Below are positions 24,152-30,849 of a stretch of 39,010 nucleotides of DNA, piece after piece. The first letter of the stretch is position 1, and every line of letters begins with the position of its first letter. Location: NCBI GenBank assembly GCA_017472255.1, contig JAFUQU010000047.1, forward strand, positions 1 through 39,010. Reading direction: 5' to 3'. The position numbers were made by a program, and so were the translations under genes. Origin of the DNA: Clostridia bacterium (lineage in GTDB: Bacteria; Bacillota; Clostridia; Oscillospirales; CAG-272). The notes beneath the pieces were generated by a model. The model saw only the letters and a list, made by a program, of their open reading frames with translations. It was not told the DNA's origin and did no database searches.

Positions 24152-24200
24152 GGCGGTAATTCCTTATATCATATAATAAATTGTTCAGGCCTGTGATATG

Positions 24201-24206
24201 ATTATA
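24201..24206 (-). promoter_or_regulatory. Candidate -10 box of the second binding-protein gene
   Basis: Minus-strand TATAAT (24206-24201) inside GATATGATTATATC; the -35 position reads TTTCTT, far from consensus, again suggesting activator dependence. Confidence 0.5.
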
Positions 24207-24281
24207 TCATTTCAGCATGGGAAAAGAAATATGGATTTTGTTGTCTTATTGCGCTATTTTGCAGAATTTCCGGCGGAAAGC

Positions 24282-24310
24282 TTGACAGCGGGGGGAAAAA
24301 GCGCTATAAT
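24282..24310 (+). promoter_or_regulatory. Promoter of the second AraC-type gene
   Basis: TTGACA (24282-24287), 17 bp, TATAAT (24305-24310), about 20 bases before the start codon. Confidence 0.88.
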
Positions 24311-24329
24311 AACGCCAGGGAGGTGTGGT

Positions 24330-25235
24330 ATGTTACGATGTGAGCGGCAAATTTACAAGGAAGAGGTTCGCATTCATTCCAATCGGCTGGTGTACGATCA
24401 TGCCGCTGGAAAGTTTGAGTATGACTATATTCCCATGGGGAAATTCGGTCAGTGCTTTGAGGAGCACGGGCATGAGGAAATTGAGCTGTTATCGGTGGAG
24501 GAAGGGACGCTCCACGCGGTGATTGACGGGCATGAGTACAAAGTGAAAGCGGGCGATATCCTTGCCATGAACCCGTATGCCCTCCATTCCGGACTGACCG
24601 ACTGCTCGGAGGAACGTCTGGTATACAAGATTGCGATGTTTTCACCCCGGTATTTTATTCCCAACGAGGCCTGCGGAATTGGGGCGCAGCTCAACGAGCT
24701 GATCAGCGGAAAGCGCCGTTTTTGCGAGTATCATGCCGCCGATGCCGAACTGACCGGGAGTATAAGAGAGCGGATTGATCGGATTTACACTTACTTCCGG
24801 CTGGGCAGGAGTGTGTACAGCTCCTGTATGATGATGGCGGGCGCCTATGAGCTGATCGGGCTTCTGCTGGACAGCGGAAAATGCTTCCAGACGCAGGAGT
24901 CCATGCTGACGCGGCGCGATCTGGATTTTGTGGACCGGGTCACAGACTGGATTGCGGAAAATTATATGCTTCCCGTTTCCACGCAGGATGTCTGCCGGAA
25001 CCTTGGCTATACCATGTCGCATTTCTGCCATATGTTCCACGACAACTTCGGGGTCAGCTTCATATCCTATCTGCGCCGGTACCGCATCATCCGGGCTACG
25101 GTGGATTACAGGGAAAGCGAGCTTCCGATCAGCGCCATTGCCACGGCGGTGGGTTTCAGCGATTACTGCTATTTTTCGCATACCTTCAAGGCGCAGGTCG
25201 GCATTTCGCCCAGAGAATTTTTTGTAAAAAAATAG
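24330..25235 (+). CDS. AraC-family regulator, cupin sensor type
   Basis: 301 residues from ATG 24330 (GGGAGG six bases upstream; an in-frame ATG at 24198 lies before the promoter). The N-terminal cupin domain reads FEEHGHEEIELLSVEEGTLHAVIDG and KAGDILAMNPYALHS, a sugar-sensing barrel. The C-terminal pair of helix-turn-helices is LPVSTQDVCRNLGYTMSHFCHMFHDNFGVSFISYLRRYRI and LPISAIATAVGFSDYCYFSHTFKAQVGISPREF, close to consensus. It probably activates the divergent binding-protein gene. It has little similarity to the AraC protein at 19228 outside the DNA-binding part, so the two would answer different ligands. Confidence 0.93.
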   Translation: MLRCERQIYKEEVRIHSNRLVYDHAAGKFEYDYIPMGKFGQCFEEHGHEEIELLSVEEGTLHAVIDGHEYKVKAGDILAMNPYALHSGLTDCSEERLVYKIAMFSPRYFIPNEACGIGAQLNELISGKRRFCEYHAADAELTGSIRERIDRIYTYFRLGRSVYSSCMMMAGAYELIGLLLDSGKCFQTQESMLTRRDLDFVDRVTDWIAENYMLPVSTQDVCRNLGYTMSHFCHMFHDNFGVSFISYLRRYRIIRATVDYRESELPISAIATAVGFSDYCYFSHTFKAQVGISPREFFVKK

Positions 25236-25270
25236 GATACGCCGCGCGGGAGCGCGGCGTATCCGTTTTT
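25235..25270 (+). terminator. Terminator of the second AraC-type gene
   Basis: GGATACGCCGCGC-GGGA-GCGCGGCGTATCC, a 13-bp perfect stem followed by GTTTTTG, starting at the last base of the stop codon. Confidence 0.93.
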
Positions 25271-25332
25271 GTGTTCAAAGCGGTCATCTTATTTATTTGG
25301 ACATGAACGTCAGAAGAAGTCTGCGACCGCGA

Positions 25333-25361
25333 TTTACAAAAAAAGTCGGCTGTGATATAAT
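25333..25361 (+). promoter_or_regulatory. Promoter of the beta-helix lipoprotein gene
   Basis: TTTACA (25333-25338), 17 bp, TATAAT (25356-25361), about 75 bases before the start codon. Confidence 0.8.
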
Positions 25362-25443
25362 GTTAGCGTGATGCCGGGGCTGCTTCATGACAGCATACAG
25401 CCGGCGATTTGTAAATCCATTTTCATAATGCGGAGGAAATCCA

Positions 25444-27702
25444 ATGAAAAAGCTGTTTGCGATATTGCTCGGCGCGCTGCTGCTTACGGCGGTGTCCTGC
25501 CAGGGGACGGAGGATACACCCCCGCCGGATGTGCCGGATGCTATGGTGGAGCTGACCGACTGGCAGTCCTACACCATCGTTCGTCCGGATGAGACGGATT
25601 CCGGCACGCTGGACGCGGCGTCAAAGCTGAAATCGGCCATTGAGGATGCCGCCGGGGTGACGCTGACGCTGGGCACCGACTGGGTGAAGCGGGGCGAATC
25701 AGTTCCGGTGGGAACGAAGGAAATCCTCATCGGCGAGACCAATCGCCCGGAATCGGCGGCGGGGCTTGCGTACTATGATTATGCCGTTGGATATACGGAC
25801 GGCCGGGTTTACATTTCCGGCGGAAGCGGCGAGGCGCTGGCACAGGCGGTGGACTGGTTCATCGAAAACTGCGTCAGCGCGGATGGAATTCAAATCCCGT
25901 CCGACGGATACGCATACTATGCCGACTATCCGCTGGCTGACGTAACGCTGGGCGGCATTCCGCTGTCCGCGTACACGGTGATGAACAATCCCACCTGTCA
26001 GGATCTGGTGGATGATCTGCGCGGCAGGCTGGCGCTGATGACCGGCTCCGTTCCGTCCGACACGAGCGGCGGGCGGATCGTGCTTACCCATGACGACACG
26101 CTGGGCGTGCTGGAATACGCCATCACGCAGGAGGACAGCGTGCTGACCATCGCTGCGGCTGAGCTGGAGCTGGAAGCGGTGGTGGACATTTTCATCGACT
26201 GCCTTGAGACGCGGCAGAGCGACGATATTACCATTAACGAAAGGAAAGAATTTGAAATGGAACAGATTCAGACAATCACGCAGGCGCAGCTGGATGAGTG
26301 GCGCGCCGAAACCGACGGACGGATTGCGGAAATTCTCGCGTCCCCCAATATGGTCATTCCGGAGGATGCGGTCATTTACTACGTGTCGAACAGCGGCGAC
26401 GACACCAATACGGGACGTTCGCCGGAGCAGGCGTGGGCGACGCTGGAAAAGGTCAGCGGGACGTCCATTCCGTCGGGAAGCTATGTCTGCTTCGAGCGGG
26501 GCGGATTGTGGCGCGGGCAGCTGATTGCCCAGCCGGGCGTTACCTACACCGCGTATGGCGAGGGGGACAAGCCCAAGCTTTACGCCTCTCCGATGAACGG
26601 CGGGGACGCTTCCCTGTGGCAGAAAACGGACGTGGAGAATATCTGGGTGTTTGACTCGGGCTGGACGACGGACGTGGGAACGCTGGTTTTCAACGACGGA
26701 GAAGCCCATGCCATCAAATGCGTTATCCGCACGGAAGCGGGCGGCACTACCTTCAACAATACCACCGGCGACCCGTTCAGCAGCTATGCTGATCTGAACG
26801 CTGACCTGCATTTCTGGCACGATTATCTGAACGACGGGAAGATTTACCTTTACAGCGAGCAGAATCCGGGCGAGCGGTTTTCGTCCATCGAATTCAACAT
26901 CGGAAAGCACGTGATTTTTGTCTCCGACAAGAAGAACGTGACCGTTGACAACCTGTGCATCAAATACGGCGGCGCCCACGGCGTCAGCGGCGGCGGAAAT
27001 GTGGACGGGCTGACGGTGCAGAACTGCGAGATGGGCTGGATTGGCGGTTCGATTCAGGGAGAGGGGCTGTTCGGACGGAACTACGGCACCCGCTACGGCA
27101 ACGCGGTGGAAATCTACGGCGGATGCAACTATTTCAGCGTCACTGACAACTACATCTATCAGGTTTACGACGCCGCCATCACCCAGCAGGTTGATCTGCA
27201 AAACAAGATGTCCGTTGTGAAATATCAGAAGAACGTGACCTACGCCCGGAACGTGATTGAATACTGCAACTATTCCATCGAATATTTCCTTCACGGCTGC
27301 CTGCCGGAGAATCCCAGTCACATTGAGAACTTCCTCATCGAGGACAACGATATGTGGTACGCGGGATATGGCTTCTGCGAGCAGCGTCCGGACGGCGGCG
27401 CGACGCACATCAAGGGCTGGAGCGGCATCAATCGGAATCGCGCCACAGGGTTTGTGATTCGGTATAACCGGATTGTGGAGACGAACGGCGCGATGGTGCA
27501 GATTCAATCCGACCTGTACAATCCGGACGGCAGCGACAGTATGCCGACGCTGGAGGGGAACATCTTTGCCGGACGAACGGGGGATTCCTTCGGTCTGCTG
27601 GGAATGAACGATGTGAAGTCTCAGGCGTACACCGCACCGTCGATCGTTGACTATGTGAGCGAGTATTCGAACGGGGATGTGTTCGGGTTTATTGAGGAAT
27701 AA
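25444..27702 (+). CDS. Secreted lipoprotein with parallel beta-helix, probable polysaccharide-active enzyme
   Basis: 752 residues; GGAGG lies seven bases before ATG 25444. A lipoprotein signal ends in LTAVSC (Cys19). Residues about 30-150 look like the alpha/beta domain found before alpha-glucuronidase and hexosaminidase catalytic domains (SKLKSAIEDAAG, EILIGETNRPES, GRVYISGGSGEALAQAVDWFIE); about 150-270 is a second alpha/beta stretch. From about 310 the protein becomes a right-handed beta-helix: YYVSNSGDDTNTGRSPEQAW, then repeated coils such as VTVDNLCIKYGGAHGV, LTVQNCEMGW and FSVTDNYIYQVYDAAI. Such helices are typical of pectate and other polysaccharide lyases or hydrolases. I cannot identify catalytic residues. 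Likely cell-surface attack on plant polysaccharide, feeding the binding proteins nearby. Confidence 0.82.
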   Translation: MKKLFAILLGALLLTAVSCQGTEDTPPPDVPDAMVELTDWQSYTIVRPDETDSGTLDAASKLKSAIEDAAGVTLTLGTDWVKRGESVPVGTKEILIGETNRPESAAGLAYYDYAVGYTDGRVYISGGSGEALAQAVDWFIENCVSADGIQIPSDGYAYYADYPLADVTLGGIPLSAYTVMNNPTCQDLVDDLRGRLALMTGSVPSDTSGGRIVLTHDDTLGVLEYAITQEDSVLTIAAAELELEAVVDIFIDCLETRQSDDITINERKEFEMEQIQTITQAQLDEWRAETDGRIAEILASPNMVIPEDAVIYYVSNSGDDTNTGRSPEQAWATLEKVSGTSIPSGSYVCFERGGLWRGQLIAQPGVTYTAYGEGDKPKLYASPMNGGDASLWQKTDVENIWVFDSGWTTDVGTLVFNDGEAHAIKCVIRTEAGGTTFNNTTGDPFSSYADLNADLHFWHDYLNDGKIYLYSEQNPGERFSSIEFNIGKHVIFVSDKKNVTVDNLCIKYGGAHGVSGGGNVDGLTVQNCEMGWIGGSIQGEGLFGRNYGTRYGNAVEIYGGCNYFSVTDNYIYQVYDAAITQQVDLQNKMSVVKYQKNVTYARNVIEYCNYSIEYFLHGCLPENPSHIENFLIEDNDMWYAGYGFCEQRPDGGATHIKGWSGINRNRATGFVIRYNRIVETNGAMVQIQSDLYNPDGSDSMPTLEGNIFAGRTGDSFGLLGMNDVKSQAYTAPSIVDYVSEYSNGDVFGFIEE

Positions 27703-27710
27703 GAAACAAC

Positions 27711-27738
27711 GTGCTGCTTCACTCAGGTGAAGCAGCAC
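27711..27738. terminator. Terminator between convergent genes
   Basis: GTGCTGCTTCAC-TCAG-GTGAAGCAGCAC, 12-bp perfect stem, eight bases after the beta-helix gene's stop; T-tract weak. Confidence 0.7.
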
Positions 27739-27784
27739 ATCGATATTTTATGAGATTTCATCGGATGGATGCGGCGCGGGCGAT

Positions 27785-28381
27785 TCATCCTCTGCACAGC
27801 GCAAATCGCTGCTCCTGCGTCAAAGCCGCCCATTCCGTCACAACCGGCGTGACAGCCCGCAGCGTGACGGCGTCCCACAAATCCTTCGGCTTAATCAGGC
27901 GGAAGGCGTAGTCCGCAAAATCCTGTTTCAGCGAGCCGACGGAATCCGCTGACGGGACAATGACGAAATACGCCATCGCGTTTCTCGAGGCGTCCCAGCC
28001 GCACAAAACCCGCGCGCCCGCTTCCCGGATCAGCGCGCATCGGTTCAGCGCCGGCAGGGAATCGGTCAGATAATTCCACAGCGCCAGCTGATCGATATAG
28101 TCCACGTGAACGCTGTGCTTCTTCCGGGAAGCCGGTTCTGTCTGGGCGGCGTCCATCAGCGTGTGGAAGATATCTTCCTTGATTCCGGCTTGATCGGCGT
28201 GGCTGCGGGATTTTTGCGAATGGATGTACAGCGACAGAACCTCCCCGCTGAAAAAATAGCACGCGGCGATGTGAATGCCGTATTTTTCGCGAACCTCATC
28301 GATAAAACGATCGGCAAGCGGCGTGTTTTCCGCTTTTCCGGTGCGGAGCACGTCCTCGATGGCGTTGACGGTAAGCTGCAA
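27785..28381 (-). CDS. Hypothetical protein of unknown function, TTG start
   Basis: 198 residues. The start is TTG 28381, chosen because GAGGAGGG lies seven bases upstream and no ATG or GTG follows the RBS closely. The protein is soluble with no signal or membrane span. It has an alternating helix/strand pattern (LADRFIDEVREKYGIHIAACYFFSGEVLSLYIHSQ near the start, AYFVIVPS later) and a C-terminal helix TPVVTEWAALTQEQRFALCRG. I recognise no family. It is monocistronic and divergent from the regulator at 28534, so the latter may control it. A Cys at several places (about 5) without a metal-binding pattern is unremarkable. Confidence 0.72.
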   Translation of the reverse strand: MQLTVNAIEDVLRTGKAENTPLADRFIDEVREKYGIHIAACYFFSGEVLSLYIHSQKSRSHADQAGIKEDIFHTLMDAAQTEPASRKKHSVHVDYIDQLALWNYLTDSLPALNRCALIREAGARVLCGWDASRNAMAYFVIVPSADSVGSLKQDFADYAFRLIKPKDLWDAVTLRAVTPVVTEWAALTQEQRFALCRG

Positions 28382-28406
28382 AATAATCCCTCCTCTGCGT
28401 GGATTT

Positions 28407-28444
28407 ATTCTACCACAGTCCCCGCGGCTTGTCAAGAGCCGCGG
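28407..28444 (-). promoter_or_regulatory. Promoter of the hypothetical gene, wrapped by an inverted repeat
   Basis: Minus-strand TTGACA (28435-28430), 17 bp, TAGAAT (28412-28407). CCGCGGC (28422-28428) and GCCGCGG (28438-28444) flank the -35 box. On the plus strand the same repeat is followed by CGATTTTTT, so it may also end plus-strand transcripts. Confidence 0.72.
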
Positions 28445-28473
28445 GCGATTTTTTCATATTTACAATTTGTTTG

Positions 28474-28502
28474 TTGCCATTGGTGCGATAATCGTGTATA
28501 CT
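28474..28502 (+). promoter_or_regulatory. Promoter of the PBP-LuxR regulator gene
   Basis: TTGCCA (28474-28479), 17 bp, TATACT (28497-28502), about 32 bases before the start codon. Confidence 0.75.
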
Positions 28503-28533
28503 ATTGACAGAACGTTTGAAGGGAGTGAGCCAT

Positions 28534-29652
28534 ATGCCGCGAACAAAAAAATACGCCGCCGTGCTGGTGGAGCCGGGGTACGATAAGCTGATCTACAGCG
28601 ATTACTGCCTGCGGGGAATCCGCGATATGGCGGCGCGGAAGGATGTGCAGCTGCGCATTCTGTCCCCCTTCGACCCGTCGGAGGGCTATCCGGACAGGCT
28701 GCCCGTCTGCGTTATTCTCATGTGCGCCACGGAGCTTTGGGCGGACAGCGTGTCGGCGGAGTTGCACAAACGGGGCTGTGAAGTTATCCAGATGCCCTGC
28801 ACCTACGGCTGCACCGACCCCCGCAATCACACCATCGGCGAAAACATCGACGGCTACTGCGAGGAAATATACCGCTATGTCATCGCGGGCGGACGACGGA
28901 AAATCGCGCTGCTGGGCTTCAAGAACGGCGCGCTGGATAAGGAGCGCGTCCGGGCGCTGTTCCACGCTAAGGAGACGATGGGCGGCGTCGGGGAGTTGAC
29001 CCTTCTGCCGCCCGATCAGGATTTCGCTTCCATCCCTGGCAGCTTCGACACGGTGATCGTCAACAACGGCACCAACGCCGCCGTGTTCGTCATGTGGGCA
29101 AACGAAAACGGCGTCCGCATTCCTAGCGAGCTGTGGGTTCTGACCACCCAGGCCACCCGCATCACCGGCATCATTTCGCCGTCCATTACCACGGTCAGCG
29201 CGCTGGATTATTTTGTCATGGGCGAGTCGGCGGTGCAGCTGATGCTGATGCTTTCCTCGCTCCAGATGCAGGGACAGATTCACTTAAAGCAGAATTACGA
29301 GCTGATTCCCCGGGATTCCACGGCGGGCTTTGCACCCGGGCAATCGCTGGAGCGGACGCCTTCCTACCGGCTGACGCCCCAGCGCTGGATGCGCAAGAAT
29401 GATTTCGCCACCTGCCTGTGCTACGAAATCGAGAACAAGCTCTTCTGCCTGAACGACACCGACCTGGACATCCTGCGTCAGGTGCTCCTGCGCACCACCA
29501 CCGAACAGATCGCCGAACTGGCGAACATGAGCATTTCGGCAGTGAACTATCACATCAAATCCATCCTTGAACTGTTCCACGCCGACTCAAGACAGGCGCT
29601 GGTGAAGCTGTTCGCAGAGAACAATCTGCTGGGCATGGATTGTACAGAATAG
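28534..29652 (+). CDS. Regulator with LacI-type ligand domain and C-terminal LuxR-type HTH
   Basis: 372 residues from ATG 28534 (GGGAG eight bases upstream). Residues about 5-265 look like a periplasmic-binding-protein-like sensor of the LacI/GalR kind: KYAAVLVEPGYDKLIYSDYCLRGIRDMAARK, GRRKIALLGF, FDTVIVNNGTNAAVFVMWANENGVRIPSELWVLT and a late SITTVSALDYFVMGESAVQLML. The usual N-terminal LacI HTH is missing. Instead the C-terminus (about 310-365) has a LuxR/GerE-like helix-turn-helix: DLDILRQVLLRTTTEQIAELANMSISAVNYHIKSILELF. It would sense a sugar in the cytoplasm and bind DNA through the C-terminal domain. E. coli XylR has a similar sensor with AraC-type HTHs, so the plan is plausible but not common. 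Confidence 0.82.
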   Translation: MPRTKKYAAVLVEPGYDKLIYSDYCLRGIRDMAARKDVQLRILSPFDPSEGYPDRLPVCVILMCATELWADSVSAELHKRGCEVIQMPCTYGCTDPRNHTIGENIDGYCEEIYRYVIAGGRRKIALLGFKNGALDKERVRALFHAKETMGGVGELTLLPPDQDFASIPGSFDTVIVNNGTNAAVFVMWANENGVRIPSELWVLTTQATRITGIISPSITTVSALDYFVMGESAVQLMLMLSSLQMQGQIHLKQNYELIPRDSTAGFAPGQSLERTPSYRLTPQRWMRKNDFATCLCYEIENKLFCLNDTDLDILRQVLLRTTTEQIAELANMSISAVNYHIKSILELFHADSRQALVKLFAENNLLGMDCTE

Positions 29653-29739
29653 ACAAAATAACGCCGCGAGATTTTACATAAGCATGAACAGCCCCGGTTT
29701 GTCAATAGCGATTTGCCGGGAAAACCGAAAATTTTAGTA

Positions 29740-29768
29740 TTGTTTTCGTCCCCACATACTGATATAAT
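29740..29768 (+). promoter_or_regulatory. Promoter of the surface protein gene
   Basis: TTGTTT (29740-29745), 17 bp, TATAAT (29763-29768). The 11-base arm TGTTTTCGTCC (29741-29751) recurs inverted at the RBS (29798-29808). Confidence 0.7.
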
Positions 29769-29810
29769 GGAATCGTAATCCATCTTAAACTTTGAAAGGA
29801 CGAAAACATC

Positions 29811-30485
29811 ATGTTCAACAAAATCAAACGCGCCGCCGCCATTCTCTGCGCCGCACTGCTGACCGCCGCAACCGCTTTGACCGTGACCGCCGCCGATATG
29901 GGCGAGGGCAAGGTTTCCACCACGCTGCCCGAGGGCTTCGACAAAACTGCCGCCGTCATCGAGGGCGAGAGCTACACCGAGGGCAACGGCGACAACGTAC
30001 AGACCGTGAAGGCTGCCGACGGCAGCGAGATCAAGTACGTTTATCTGAAGGCTTCGAGCAACGATCAGCCCGCCGTCGCGAAGTACACCTTCTCTGTGGA
30101 CAAGCACGGCAAATATTCCTTCGCCTTTGCGCTGCGCACCAAGTCCGGCAGCTCCTACCGCGACGGCAAGGTTGTCGTTGACGGCAGCAGCAGCTTCTAT
30201 GTGGCGCGCACTGACTCCACCGCCAACAATACCATTGAGTATGTGGTCGGTTACAACGCCGTCGAGCTGAAGCCCGGCGAACACACCATCGAGCTGTATC
30301 TGGGCGACGATTTCGACGACAGCACGGTCAAGAGCATCCATCTGGACAAAATTCTGGTGAAGCTGGACGCCGAAATTAAGGCGGAAGCCGCAGCCGCTCC
30401 CGCCACCGCCGACGGAACCGCACTGGCAGCGCTTGCCTGCGCAGCCGCCGCTGCGGTTATCGTCGCAGCCAAGAAGCGCGCGTAA
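29811..30485 (+). CDS. Secreted surface protein with CBM-like domain and possible sorting tail
   Basis: 224 residues; AAAGGA lies upstream of ATG 29811. A classical signal peptide (basic start, hydrophobic AAAILCAALLTAATAL, probable cut after TVTAA) leads to a single beta-rich domain (about 30-190) with GESYTEGNGDN, YTFSVDKHGKYSFAFALRT, DGKVVVDGSS, LKPGEHTIELYLG and IHLDKILVKL, a jelly-roll like that of CBM6/35 carbohydrate-binding modules. The C-terminus is PATADG followed by an Ala-rich hydrophobic helix and KKRA, the plan of a sortase sorting signal (motif, span, basic end) but with PATAD instead of LPXTG. It could instead be a simple membrane anchor. Probable role: holding or sensing a polysaccharide at the surface. 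Confidence 0.8.
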   Translation: MFNKIKRAAAILCAALLTAATALTVTAADMGEGKVSTTLPEGFDKTAAVIEGESYTEGNGDNVQTVKAADGSEIKYVYLKASSNDQPAVAKYTFSVDKHGKYSFAFALRTKSGSSYRDGKVVVDGSSSFYVARTDSTANNTIEYVVGYNAVELKPGEHTIELYLGDDFDDSTVKSIHLDKILVKLDAEIKAEAAAAPATADGTALAALACAAAAAVIVAAKKRA

Positions 30486-30513
30486 ACACCTGTAAATCGG
30501 GAAAGAGAAAAGG

Positions 30514-30555
30514 AAGCAACGAGCCTGCCGCGAAAGCGGCAGGCTCGTTGCTTTT
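30514..30555 (+). terminator. Terminator of the surface protein gene
   Basis: An 18-bp perfect stem (AAGCAACGAGCCTGCCGC and complement) with a GAAA loop, followed by TT. Confidence 0.9.
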
Positions 30556-30789
30556 GCGTGGGCTGTAGGGCGTGGATTTGCTCTTGTTGATGGGATAGAA
30601 CAAATGCTGTCTTTGCGCGCATATTACAATATTACGATATGGATGCGATGTAAAATTGTGCGATGCGTGCGGCGGCGCGACGAGGGCGTCGCGCCCTACG
30701 GACAGATTGCAGATATTGTCCGCAGGGCGCATTCGTCCGGTTTCTATGCAGGAATCCGAAATATTACAAAAACAATCCGAAATTTTCCC
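30556..30789. repeat. Intergenic stretch with a GC-rich hairpin repeat
   Basis: No gene is visible. GGCGCGACG-AGGG-CGTCGCGCC (30674-30695, 9-bp perfect stem) is followed by CCTACGG, and CGGACA/TGTCCG (30699-30704, 30717-30722) forms a second inverted repeat. Hairpins of the form GTAGGGCGCGAC... are scattered between genes in many gut Firmicutes, to my recollection; the region looks like such a dispersed element. Confidence 0.45.
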
Positions 30790-30818
30790 TTGCGGCCGGC
30801 TTCCGTTTATGATATAAT
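30790..30818 (+). promoter_or_regulatory. Promoter of the large glycosidase-like gene
   Basis: TTGCGG (30790-30795), 17 bp, TATAAT (30813-30818), about 31 bases before the start codon. The -35 box is weak. Confidence 0.6.
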
Positions 30819-30849
30819 CTATAAAAATCTTACCGCGAGGTGAACCACC

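Noticed and set aside
25699..27738. Minus-strand open frame of 679 codons
   Set aside because: Antisense shadow of the beta-helix lipoprotein gene.
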